Shown: positions 34,331-45,245 of the stretch, piece after piece
Layout: every line of letters starts with the position of its first letter
Position numbering within the stretch: position 1 is the stretch's first letter
DNA from: Sarcophilus harrisii
Lineage: Eukaryota > Chordata > Mammalia > Dasyuromorphia > Dasyuridae
Assembly: GCF_902635505.1 (NCBI RefSeq)
Contig: NC_045428.1
Span: 214,886,301-214,950,300, forward strand
Length of the DNA: 64,000 bases
Direction: 5' to 3'
The notes under the pieces: model-generated
Databases searched by the model: none
What the model was told of the DNA's origin: nothing
Seen by the model: the letters and a program-made list of their open reading frames with translations, nothing else
Program-made: the position numbers and the translations under genes

Positions 34331-35030
34331 TTAAGTAGGGAGCATTAGCCAGAGCAACATTCCGCCTTCACCAAAACCTTATAGACTTGTCAAGAAGATT
34401 CTAAGTCCAAGCAGCCAAAGAACAAAGGGAGGTACAGGTATATGCATGTTTGAAATATGCATAAGTAATTAGCTTCTCAATATAAGGTGTTGATCAAGCT
34501 GCAGCATAGGGCTAATAGGATGGCATGATTTGTCATTAAAGCACCAATAAGAAAATGGGGCTTCTGGAAGCTGGCACAGCCTACTCCCATGCTTTGTCTC
34601 CTTTTTGGAAAGGGGTGGTACTCCAAGTTCAAAGGCACTTACCCTAGAGCTGTGGCAAGAAGCTGGTTTTCCTGGACTAAGAACACACACAACATCTGCA
34701 CAAGTACCTTGTAAAATATTAGCTGATTCAATGTTTCTTTGTGGAAAGAACTGGGACAACAGAAACCCGGTCCATTATCTAACTTTACATGGTATTAGGA
34801 TCATAGGTTGAGAGTTGGAAGAGACATTAGGAATGTTAAACACCCCATTTCTAGTTTCCTTTCTCTGTGTTTTCTTGAGTTCATTCAGCAAATCATACTG
34901 GGCTCTTTTTTTTTTTAATGCATTGTACTCTTCTAGTTATCATGGAGGATACAAAAAAGTTTTTAAAAAATTATATCTACTTTAAAGGAGATTATTATCT
35001 AATTAGGATCATACACATGGATGGCAAAGT
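34331..35030. other. Upstream flank of XG
   Basis: Noncoding; a MIR-type SINE head (gttgagagttggaagagaca) lies near 34805-34850. No CpG island. Confidence 0.45.
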
Positions 35031-35034
35031 TTCT

Positions 35035-35265
35035 CAATAATAGCATTTACATATCACTTTTAGATTTGAAAAGTGCTCTACAAATATTTTGACCTTTGAT
35101 CCTCACCACAACTCTGGGAGACAGATACTATTGACTTGTCTCATGTTATACAATTAATATTGTATTAATATTAATTAATTATATATTATTATTAATATTA
35201 TTAATTAATAATAACAAACATTTACATAGCACTTATATACCAGCCATTGTGCTAAGTGCTATACA
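35035..35265 (-). repeat. MIR SINE fragments, minus
   Basis: aaagtgctctacaaatattt, then gatcctcaccacaactctgg, and after an AT-rich patch a second head tttacatagcacttatatac. Confidence 0.7.
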
Positions 35266-35274
35266 TTTTTTTTC

Positions 35275-35510
35275 CTTAATAGTATTTTATTTTTCCAAGT
35301 ACATGTAAAAAGAGTTTTCAGTAATCATTTTTGTAAGATTTTGAGTTCCAAAATTTTTTCTCTCGCCCTCCCTTACTTCCTTCCTGCCCCAAGGCAGCAA
35401 ACAATCTGATATGTTATAAACGTATAATCATTTTAAACATATTTCTATATTAGTCATATTGTGAAAGAAAGATCAGAACAAAAGGGAAAAAAACCTTGCA
35501 ATAATAATGA
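35275..35510 (-). repeat. L1 3' UTR, minus
   Basis: ttttccaagtacatgtaaaa, then gattttgagttccaaaattt, then gtgaaagaaagatcagaaca. This is the common reversed 3' UTR of marsupial L1. Confidence 0.75.
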
Positions 35511-35752
35511 AATTACTATGTTACAACCACATCTAGGTTTCATTTTTAATGAACATTTACTCCATGCTCTCAATTGACTTTCTTATTTTTTTTAATTTAT
35601 AAAACAAAATAAGCATTTCCATAACATAGTATAATTTTTAAAAAATGATTGCATTTGAAAGTAAAAATTTATTGTATACAATTTGCTATTCTTTTTAAAT
35701 ATGTAATAAATTTATAATGTAACCGCCCTAGAGATGACCTATTATTAGACAG
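35494..35752. repeat. Local direct repeat, copy 1
   Basis: It starts ttgcaataataatgaaat and runs through tttataaaacaaaataagca to a ..ctattat tagacag end. It is matched by the copy at 36482-36745. Confidence 0.8.
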
Positions 35753-36049
35753 AAATGTAAATGTAATATAAATAATAAATATATATAATAGTTTATTTAC
35801 AGGAATTTGAAAAAGGACAAGAACAATAACTAACACACCTAACTAGCACATTGCCTGGCACATGGTAGGTACTTAATAGATGTTTAATGACTGACTGAAT
35901 GACAACCAAGGGTGTACCAAAACCATCTCAACTCAATCTAGATTGTTAAAATTTGTAATGTAAGCATTTGTACCTTGGAGGCAAACATTACAAATCTGGA
36001 CTAGATTTATTGTTCTGTTGACTGTCTAGACTTAAGCAAGTTATGTAGT

Positions 36050-36200
36050 GGCAAAGAACTGGAAATTGCAGAGATTCCCATCAACTGGGGAATGGCTGAA
36101 CAATTTGTAGTATATGATTTTGATGGAACAGAACATTGTCATGTGCCCATCAGAACATCATGGAGGATTCAAAATATATAACGATAAAATTTCATTTCAA
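36050..36200 (+). repeat. L1 ORF2 3' fragment
   Basis: attcccatcaactggggaat then ggctgaacaatttgtagtat matches the SIGEWLNKLWY region of L1 ORF2, in a broken frame. Confidence 0.6.
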
Positions 36201-36359
36201 GAAAGCACATATAATAATAGTAGAAATTTTATTCATGAGTGTCCATCTTTTCTTTGTTTCCTTGTAGGTTATTCTTTTGTTCTTGGCTGCACACTTTTTA
36301 CTTTATTCTTTTTTTTTCCTTTTTTTCACCCCCTTCCTCAAACAGACTGTTAAGCACAG

Positions 36360-36360
<1 letters not shown>

Positions 36361-36394
<34 letters not shown>
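36361..36394. repeat. (CA)n microsatellite
   Basis: About 16 CA units. Confidence 0.95.
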
Positions 36395-36399
<5 letters not shown>

Positions 36400-36481
36400 C
36401 AAACTACAGATTATAATATGATTTTAAGGAATATGATCCATCAATAAGAAGGTGAAAAGATCATTAGAATCCTAAACCCTC

Positions 36482-36745
36482 CTTGCAATAATAATGAAAT
36501 GACTCCATCACAACCACATCTAAACTTCATTCTCTAATGTATATTTACTTCATGTTCTTAACTGACTTTTTTGCTTTTTTAATTTATAAAACAAAATAAG
36601 CATTTCTATAACATAGTCTAATTTTAAAAATGATTGAATGTGAAAGTACAAATTTATTGTGTACAACTTGCTATTCCTTTTAAATATAGTGTAAATTTAT
36701 GTAACCACCCTAGATGTAACTACTATTGGATACAAATGTGTATAT
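36482..36745. repeat. Local direct repeat, copy 2
   Basis: It has the same order as 35494-35752, including tttataaaacaaaataagca and gtgtacaacttgctattcc. It is diverged by about a fifth by eye. Confidence 0.8.
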
Positions 36746-37131
36746 AAATATAAAATCATTCTCTATATACTTCTATTTGTCAGTTCTTTTTCTGGATGCA
36801 GATAAAGTCTTCCTTCATATGTCTGTCATTTCAGACCTGGCTTTTAACCTAACAATAGTGATAATCTAATTCTTACCTGAAAACCCACAATTAGCTATGC
36901 AAGTGCCATTGGGAAAATTCCTCCATTTCTAGCACATTACCCTGTCCTCACTCTACATATGACTAAAAGAGATGCCCCTGAAAAAAAGTTTCTGGACATA
37001 GGTGAGAACTCTACCCTAATTTTCATTTTTATCTTGTACATGTATATATCTATATGTGTATATACATACATAGACGTTTGTTACATATATGCCTATGTAC
37101 ATACATATGTGTTATGTGTATTTTTTAAATT

Positions 37132-37337
37132 AATGAAGCACAGTGAATTGAAAGAATTCCTGGATCACCAAGCTTGATGTACTATGTACTACAATAACAA
37201 AGCCAAAGACATGATTAATACCAGGAGCAAGGAGAAGCAGGTGAAGAAGCAGCTAAAAATCTATATAACCAAATGTGTTGATGACCACATGAATATCATC
37301 CCTATCATGAACAAGAAGATGAAGGATTCCCTGTAAT
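37132..37337 (+). pseudogene. Retrocopy-like broken reading frame, source unknown
   Basis: Starting at MKHSELKEFLDHQA and after one TGA continuing in the same frame, it reads NKAKDMINTRSKEKQVKKQ, then CVDDHMNIIPIMNKKMKDSL and TAA. About 68 codons stay in frame with only one stop, Lys-rich and of coding style, followed after about 10 bases by AATAAA. This looks like the 3' end of a processed copy of a cellular mRNA. A microsatellite (36996-37115) lies directly upstream. I cannot name the parent gene, and chance is possible. Confidence 0.4.
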
Positions 37338-37345
37338 CTATTGTG

Positions 37346-38860
37346 AAATAAAGACATTATCAATAGTCATCCAGAATAGAAGAATGAGTCTACTTGTAAA
37401 AATGTATGGAAATTTTTACTTTCAGTCAAATTTTAAGGATAAAGAAATTGAGACGGGTAGCATGTAGAGCTAATAGTAGTCAGAATCATCACCTTAATGA
37501 AGCTGATTCCTGTTCTACCTACTGAAGTAATTAATGATTTTTTTATCTATATAGAAAGACTTTCATTCCTGGAAGCCGTAATGCCCCCGAAGATTTATGG
37601 GAAGTACTAGTTCTTGACTCCAACTTATCTCCTCAATGGTGTGATTCTTTCAGGTACCTGTCCATTTTTGTCTGGTGTCAATTTCATGTCCACCAATTGA
37701 ACCACTTCTCATAATCTATAAAGCAGCAGCCCTACTTTTTGGAAAAGAGAAATATCTTCTGAAGACAGTGCATCAGCTTTTAGCTGTCACATCAATCAAG
37801 AGCATAATCTCCCTCCAAGCATGAGAGGCTCCAGTTCTTTCACATTAGTTTTACTCTGGCTACAACCCCGGTTACCTTTTCTTGCCCTTCTAAAAAGTGC
37901 TATGAAGTAATATGGATTAAATTAACAGGAACAAGTTTTGAGTTTACAACAAAATTTCTTTTGCTTTCAGAAAAATCTTTAATTTCTTGTTTAAAAAATA
38001 GTAGGTGGCTGGTTTGGGGGAAAGTTATTTTCCCAGCAGAAAAAGATGAGAAACCTGATCTTGGTTTATTTGACTTGTCCTTTTCAATAGAAAGAACTTG
38101 TTGAGAGGACCTTTTGAGAAAAGCTTAGGAAGGCAACTTAAACTTCTTGGAGATAAGTAGATTGCATGGGAGAACTTGAGCTTCTCCAGAGTACAAGAGG
38201 CAATTGGCACCAATTATTTGTTATTAGTGTTGGTTAAAACTTTGAATAACATGTTAGTACTTGGCATTGTTTTGAACTGAAAAATTGAAATTCATCTCAT
38301 TATTTCAAGTAAGTTAGCACCAGATTGTCCTCTCCTAATCTCTCAAGTTTTTCCTTAGTTCCATTATTTCTATTCAATTCAATTCAATTTCTATTCAATA
38401 AATAAACCATTTTGTGTCTACTAATTGTAAGACACTGTATTGCTGTGTCTCAAGACTATTTCTGAGAATATAAAGACCAAAAATAGAAAAAAAAATCCAA
38501 CGAAAAAACAAAAACCAGTCTGTTTTCAAGTAATAGACATTCTACTGAATTCTTCCTTACCTATATAATGAATTTGACAAAATTTTCTTTCTGAAATGTT
38601 GTGGAGATAGATTAAGTAGGTGCATTTAGGGTCATATATCCATTTCATTACCTTTGCCTTCATGTTGTGTGAGCTGCTGGAGATATGAGAGAGATAAGCA
38701 GCAGGTAGAGAAAGAACAGGAACTATTTCAATTTAGTCACTTCATGAAAACCCTGCTGAGAATGTGTATGCAGACACCTATGAGGAAGAAAATGATGCTC
38801 CACAAATGTTGCAGTCTATTAAGAAGAATGTATCTTTTTGGTGAAGATGATGATGATGAT
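37346..38860. other. CD99-XG intergenic sequence, unassigned
   Basis: Noncoding. The stretches at 38025-38213 and 38654-38881 have short open frames without family matches. The latter runs into a GAT repeat. Confidence 0.4.
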
Positions 38861-39180
38861 AATGATGATGATGATGATTAGCAGTTAGGTAACAGTGGAT
38901 AGCATGATGGGCCTAGAATCAGAAAGTTTTAAATTAAACCCAATCTCCTCTACTTACTATTAAATTCAGAGCAAATCATTTGACCTCTGCTTGTCCTAAT
39001 CTGTCCACCATCATGTCCATCATCATATAAAGATAATAATAATAATATCTACAATTTTCTGTTATTATGAGGATAAAATATATGTAAAGTACTACATAAA
39101 TTATTATATTTATTATTAAATATATTATCATTATTATATTAATTGTTATAATAATTATTATTATAATAAACTTTGAAAAT
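38846..39180 (+). repeat. (GAT)n followed by a MIR-type SINE
   Basis: gatgatgatgatgat (38846-38879), then gcagttaggtaacagtggat, and a tail rich in taataataat and attattat. Confidence 0.7.
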
Positions 39181-40500
39181 TTTTGAAGTCCCATGGCTAT
39201 CTTCTAATGGTAAGGAATTATGCATTTATTCTTTAAAAGAGAAACATCTGTCAGGGAAGATATCACTTTAACAAGATTGAAGAAAATGAAATCTGGAATT
39301 TGAGAATATTTCATAACTAAATGGACAGAGATTGGGAAAAATTTCTGATATGAAATTAAAGAATTGTTACTACAGTATTTTAAAATGTGGCATTTCTAAG
39401 GATAAGGCCAAATATGTACTTTTGCTAATAAACTCAATAATGCTTAAGATAACACAGAGATGTATACCCATTCATCTAGTCTGCCAGAATGTGGTCTATA
39501 TTTTTATTGTTGAATAAAGATGGTGCCAATTAGCATTCACTTCAAAAGTTAAGACAATTTCTTCTTGACATGCTGTGCCACATAAAGGATTAAAGAAATG
39601 TTATTAAATGTGGTTTCATTTAATTCAATCTACTGCTTTCTAAAAAAAAAAAAATGACAAAAATGAAGAACTGAAAGAAAATAGTAGGATATCCTAAATC
39701 TTGTAATTATGGTATTTCATTACCAAAGTCAAATCACTAAACTCTCTGCAAAAGTGTCTGATATATAATTTAAAATAATTAACTACCTTGCCACCCTTAT
39801 GACCTCATTTTGTAAAGCAAGACAGAAATTGGCAGAAATTAGTTTCAAACTTGACATCTGTAAAAATCTGTCTTTTGTTTCATTTTGGCATCTCTAGACA
39901 AGAAATTATCCCAAAAAATCCATCATGAAAAGAAAGTGGATCCCTTGAGGAGAAATGATTTTTTTTTTTTAACAGTGAAGAACTTCAGTCCTATACAAAT
40001 TTCCCATCTCTTTCCTTTTAAAGTTTCTCTGGAGAGCAATCATGGTCTCAATGGGAGCCCAGCCTTTATAGGTTCCATTCCTAATTCCATTAGGCATGTT
40101 GTTTTTTAAAACTACAGTTCTTGATTTTCCTATTTCTAAAATGATCACAGTAACATTTAAAGCTTCTAACCTCAAAGGCACAGGAAAGCAAAAGTTACTA
40201 CCTGCCAAAGACTTTGAACTTCTCAAATTACAGGGTTAATGAATACATGAAAAGAAAATAAATCCAGGTAATGATAGTAGTTCATTAAAGACTCAGTTTA
40301 GGTGGCTTTGTGCCAAATAATCTTATTAGGAAAAGAAATGGTTTTTTGTCAGCATCTTGATGCTTGATTGCCTGACTGTTAGACCAATTTTTTAAACCTG
40401 TTTTTCTTACCAATGTGTTTACTGTTTAAAAATCTTCCTTGGTATCAGTTCCATTTCTCTTTCTTGAAATCTTTTTTAAAAATTAAACTAAGATATTTAT
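39181..40500. other. Intergenic sequence, unassigned
   Basis: AT-rich; no gene or clear repeat. Confidence 0.4.
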
Positions 40501-40514
40501 GTTTCTCTTTCACT

Positions 40515-40531
40515 CCCCCCCCCCCCCCCCC
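40515..40531. repeat. C17 homopolymer
   Basis: Seventeen consecutive C on the + strand, a G17 on the minus strand, in an otherwise AT-rich region. Confidence 0.95.
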
Positions 40532-40694
40532 AAATCTTCTGGTCAATGTAAAACTTGCTTTAAGAAAATCAAAGACATGACAAACCTAACTTTGAAAGGT
40601 GTTCACATTAGATGTGATTGTTTACATTAAAAAAGGTGGGAGTCAGATCTTTTGCTTTTCAAAAGATTCAAAACAGGATCCCTTTAATTATATT

Positions 40695-40915
40695 AAATAA
40701 CAATGACATAGTGCTTTAAGATTTGCAATGTGCTTTATATATTATCTCATTTTATCTTGAAAACAATACCAGAAGGTAAATGTGATTATTATCCTCATTT
40801 TATAGATCAGGAAATTGAAGCAGATAGAGATTAAGTGGCTTGCCCACAAATCTCACAGTCAAGACACAAGATCTCAACTCAGTTCTTTACTTCTTCCTTT
40901 CAACTATACCACTTG
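40695..40915 (-). repeat. MIR SINE, minus
   Basis: tttgcaatgtgctttatata, then tagatcaggaaattgaagca, then taagtggcttgcccacaaat. Confidence 0.85.
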
Positions 40916-41489
40916 AAGAGATTGAGCCATTGTAGAGCCTGAAAACTTTTTGAATTTGCAAAAAAATTTGTTAGACACACTTTCCAGGAACACATCTGTT
41001 GTGTTCCTCATACCAATAGGTGTATCACCTACCTACATCATATAAATGATTCTGGTAGATAAACATTCACTTACAGTAGCAGAACCATATCAACTATAAC
41101 AAGAAAAGCCCTGTAAAGAGTTAAGATGTTTTATTTAAAATGATATGAGTTAAAGATTTTTAAACTTTCTTTTTTATTATCAACTAACATGAACATTTCA
41201 GTCTATGACTACTAATAGAAAGACTGTATCTAAAATCACAAGTTTCTATTACATGACTTTTTGAGAGTAAGTATATATTAAATTTAAGGTACAAATCCTC
41301 CTGTTTACATTCTTTTCTAAATATTTATTTTCTTATGTATATTTTTACATATCAACCATTATCACTACCACCATAGCCCAATAGAAACCTTACTTTGAAA
41401 CAATTGAGAACAGTCAAGCAAAACTTCAACATCTTCATTCTACCTGAAAATGGATGTCTCATCTTGCATCTCTAGACCCTCACTTTTCT

Positions 41490-41760
41490 GTCAAGAAGTG
41501 AGAAATATGTTTCATCATGTCTTCTGAAGTCATGAATTGATCACTGTTATTGATCACTGTTTTGTGGTCTTTCAAAGCTATTTTCCTTTACATAATTGTA
41601 CTTATCAAGTAAATTGTTCTCCTTATTGTTCTTCAGTTTTATATATAGTTCTAGGTTTCTCTAGTTTCATCATATTCACTATTATTATACATCACAGTTT
41701 GTTGAGCCATTCCCCAAATGATGAAACAGAAAAGTTCTTTATGGAAAGTCTTGCTTACTG
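41490..41760 (-). repeat. L1 3' fragment, minus
   Basis: On the minus strand it has catttggggaatggctcaac, then gaacaatttacttgataag, then ctttgaaagaccacaaaaca, which is an L1 ORF2 end and 3' UTR of an older subfamily. Confidence 0.6.
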
Positions 41761-41811
41761 ACAGTCTCAGAATATGATCCCATAATATTCAGTTTTTAAA
41801 AATTTTTCTTT

Positions 41812-42325
41812 CATATTATTGTTCTGTAAGAAATGACCACCAGGATGAATACAGAGAGGCTTGGAGAGACTTACATGAACTGATGTTAAGTGAAATGAGC
41901 AGAAGCAAGAGATCATTATATACTTCAACAATGATACTGTATGAAGATGTATTCTGATGGAAGTGTTTTTCTTTGACAAAAAGACCTAATTCAGTTTCAA
42001 TTGATCAATGATGGACAGAAGCCGCTACACCCAAAGAAAGAACACTGAGAAATGAATGTAAACTGTTCACATTTTTGTTTTTCTTCCCAGGTTATTTTTA
42101 CCTTCTGAATCCAATTCTTCCTGTGCAACAAGAGAACTGTTTGGTTCTGCACACATATATTGTATCTAGGATATACTGCAACATATTCATTATATATAGG
42201 ACTGCTTGCCATCTAGGAGAGGGGGGTGAAGGGAGAGAGGGGAAAAATCGGAACAGAAGTGAGTGCAAGAGATAATGTTGTAAAAAATTTTAAAAATACA
42301 ATAAAATAAAATAAAAAAAAATTTC
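41812..42325 (+). mobile_element. 5'-truncated L1, plus, with A-rich tail
   Basis: It opens at gttctgtaagaaatgaccac. ORF2 ends within aggcttggagagacttacat and ctgatgttaagtgaaatgag. The 3' UTR has the marsupial L1 run ctgcaacatattcattata, then ggactgcttgccatctagga, then taatgttgtaaaaaa. The tail is aataaaataaaataaaa. It is head-to-head with the fragment at 41490-41760. Confidence 0.85.
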
Positions 42326-42544
42326 TTTCTGTTGTGAACTTAACATCAACAAAACAAAATGGTCATTTCAATACACAGTGAAGATAAAAAAAAATTTATG
42401 AAAGTAAACTTTTATATAGCTTGTTTTAAAAAAAAATTTATATTGAATTTAACTGAGAACTGTCTAGCTTATCTGTCCCTTTTTGAAGTATCTTCTCTCT
42501 TTTTTAAAAAAACCATCAATTTCCTTTTTTGTTTTAATATTCAA

Positions 42545-43210
42545 CATTTTTAATGGACAACTTGGGTAAAGACCTAGAGAACACATTTATTAGCTTTACA
42601 GATAACACAATTCTAGAAGGGGATACCTAATAAGTTGGGTGACAAAATAAGAATCTAAAGAGAGTCTATGGTAACAAGACAAAAATTGATGTGAATAAAT
42701 GTAAAATATTCTATATAGGCAATGCAACTAATTTCCTTTAAAAAAGTAAGTTTTCAGAAAAAGGGATACAATCATTGCATGAACTCAACTAGTCAGACCA
42801 CATCTGAATTGTCTTTATGGGGACATTAACAAACTAGAAGTTATTACGGAGAGCAAATAGAATAGTGAAAGATGTAAAAAACATAATATATAGTTGAAAG
42901 AACTAAGCATAATTAGGCTGGAATTAAAGTGACATAAGGTGGGGGTAATGTTATAGTTCAAATATTTGAAAGGCAGTCATATGGAAAAGGCATTAGATTT
43001 ATTTTGAATAGTTTAAATGAGAATTGAGTGTGGGTTAGAGAACTCTAATTCAGTATCACTTTAGTTCTAAAGTCTAGTAAGGATTTACTAGATAGTGTCT
43101 GCTGTTGTATACATTATTATAGAGGGAGAAGTTAGAAAAATCAAAGAATTAAAAAGCAGAAATTTAGGCATGTCTTAGACATTGAATCTGTCAAATCTTC
43201 TGCACTTGCA
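42545..43210 (+). repeat. CR1/L3-like LINE 3' region
   Basis: The order gacaacttgggtaaagacct, then tagctttacagataacacaa, then gtcagaccacatctgaattg, then gtcatatggaaaaggcatta matches the conserved 3' part of CR1/L3 elements. It is much diverged. Confidence 0.65.
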
Positions 43211-43293
43211 TTTCTTCTTTGAGAAGAGAATAACAGTATTTATAAATGAGTGATCAAGTGTATGAAGGTATATCTATGAAGGTAAATCCAGCT

Positions 43294-43388
43294 TTCTTAG
43301 TAGTTAAATCTAATCTAGTTAAATCTAAATCTAACTAGTTAAATCTAAATAAATCTAACTACTAACTTCTTAGTAGTTAAATCTAATA
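43294..43388. repeat. Compound TTAAATCTAA repeat
   Basis: Repeated agttaaatctaa words, with the 20-bp ttcttagtagttaaatctaa unit at both ends (from about 43294 and 43368). Confidence 0.85.
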
Positions 43389-43589
43389 AGAAACTATCCA
43401 ATAGTCATCTTTTCCTAGCTCTAGGTGCAATTACTCTTCACAGAGGATTAGAATTTTCCAGAAAACATTCTTTTTTTTCCATGAAAAGCGCTAAAGAAAT
43501 GAAAGAAGTCTTTTGCTTCTCCCTCCCTCCCTGAGAGCTTATCCATGTAATGTATATTATTTATTACTTGTTTACAAATGACTCATTTC

Positions 43590-43890
43590 TATATTTGCTG
43601 CTTTCATCTGTAACATTCTTTCCAATCCTATTTTTCTAAATGTGTTTTAGAGAGGTCCCTAGTGTCCTAGAACTTAACATGCCCTCAAGCTCAAAACATC
43701 ACCTCCTTCAAATATAAATCCCCTTCCATTTTCCCCCCAGGAATGTCAATGGCTATAGATAATAGTGGCCCTATTAGGGACCTTTTTTTTTGTAGTTCTA
43801 CATGAAGTCAGAGAAGAGGCTTTATCTTCCTGACTAGCATAGTGTTCTGCACAGAGTAGTGAATATAAATTGGTGCAATGTTAAATTTTT
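43590..43890 (+). repeat. L2-like 3' end
   Basis: caagctcaaaacatcacctc, then ccttcaaatataaatcccct, then a tail tctgcacagagtagtgaata. Confidence 0.45.
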
Positions 43891-43899
43891 CTAGCATCC

Positions 43900-45005
43900 T
43901 TCTACTGTGAATTTTCAGTTTTGAAATTTTTCATTTATTTCCTCCCAAGCTATCTTTCCAATACTATTTCTACAATTTTGCAAATACAACCTTTCTTTTA
44001 TTCCCTCACTTACTATCCCATACTGGGTTTTTCATTTCTGCCTTCAAATATTTTAAATTTTCTTTTCACAAATGTATAAAATTTTGTTAGAGTTGTACAA
44101 ATTACTTGGGACAAACAGTAATTTGATATGGTTTATTTTGTGTTTAGTAGTTGTGTGTATATTGCTACTAACACTCACCAGCTAAATTCTATTGAACTGG
44201 CTTCCCCACATTTTGTTATCTTTGTCATTTAGATTCTGGATTTTGGGCTATGTTTCCTTAGTTGCTCTCACTAAGTTGCATTAAGAATGACATTACTCTA
44301 AAGAAACCTGCAAAAATTAAATGTTATTGAAGCAGCTGATGGCATGGGTGAGCCAAACATTTCAGGAAAGACAAAAAAGAATCAGTCACTACATTGAAGT
44401 GCCATGAGAAGTACAGTCAAAAACAAAAACCACCAAGAACTGAAATTATTGTAGCAAAATCAGAAAACAAGCAAAGACCTTGCGAGATATTTGACAGCTA
44501 GAGAGGGTATTACTAATGCTTCATTTGTGAAGTTTAGGCTTCTTGAATTACAGCAAGACTAAAAATATAGAAAGAAGTAAAATGACTGTTTATTTTGGAT
44601 CCATAGCTCCTCCAAAATCACATATAGAAGAGTCAGACAAGAGTGGAAAATTTGAGTATTTTCATCAGAATGTAATAATCTATACCCCAAAATATTTGTG
44701 GATTTGTTCCTTTGTGTGAGCAAATAATACATATTTCTGAGAGAATAATAAATTCTGATAATTATATTAATATGAGAGGAAAAATTGCTCCAGAATTATA
44801 GAAATCACCAAATGGAGGTAAAATATTGCAACATAAGTATACCCTATGCCATCTATAAGTCAAGAAAAGTTAAGGAATTTATTGAATAGGTTGAGATAAA
44901 AATGATTCCATCATATTGGCCAGTTTAATCTCACTGAAAACTCAGGAGCTATAACAACACTACAATTGGAAAAAATGGACTGTTCTTCAAAAGTATGATT
45001 AATCT
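43900..45005. other. Intergenic sequence, unassigned
   Basis: AT-rich; the part at 44330-44660 has a coding-like A-rich strand but stops in all frames. Confidence 0.4.
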
Positions 45006-45014
45006 CCTATATGA

Positions 45015-45245
45015 CAAGGAAAGGAAAGAATACACATTTATAAAGCACTTACTACATGCCCAGCACTAATGCTAAATGCTTTGTAAATGTTATCTTACCA
45101 TCCTCAAAACAATTCTCAAAAATAACCCCATTTTACAGTTGAGGAAACTATAGCAGATAATGGTGAAATGACTTGCTTAGGTTCACCCAGCATCTGAGGA
45201 AGGTTCTGAATTAAAGCTTTCCTGACACCAAGTCCCATATACCAT
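45015..45245 (-). repeat. MIR SINE, minus
   Basis: ttataaagcacttactacat, then cagttgaggaaactatagca, then gatgacttgcttaggttcac in slightly varied form. Confidence 0.8.

Larger units (their letters stand above)
1..34400 (-). other. XG: XG gene, 5' half (exons 1-4 and introns)
   Basis: XG encodes the Xg(a) blood-group glycoprotein, a single-pass paralogue of CD99. Four minus-strand exons (34133-34193, 20775-20816, 13740-13787, 3717-3779) join in frame through phase-1 introns of about 13.3, 7.0 and 10.0 kb. They give a signal peptide, the hallmark segment QDDFDLADALDD, and Pro/Lys-rich repeats of the IYPKPNPP type. Human XG has the same order (GQRDFDLADALDD, then IYPKPKPP repeats). The later ectodomain, transmembrane and tail exons must lie beyond position 1. 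CD99 lies upstream in the same orientation, as in human. The gene start is approximate, as no transcript data are available. Confidence 0.92.

Noticed and set aside
38654-38881. 75-codon ORF with an Asp-rich end
   Set aside because: The acidic end is the translated GAT repeat and the rest has no match.
41490-42325. A single L1 with a 5' inversion (twin priming)
   Set aside because: The minus piece and the plus piece both contain the ORF2 end and 3' UTR and differ in subfamily, so they are two separate insertions.
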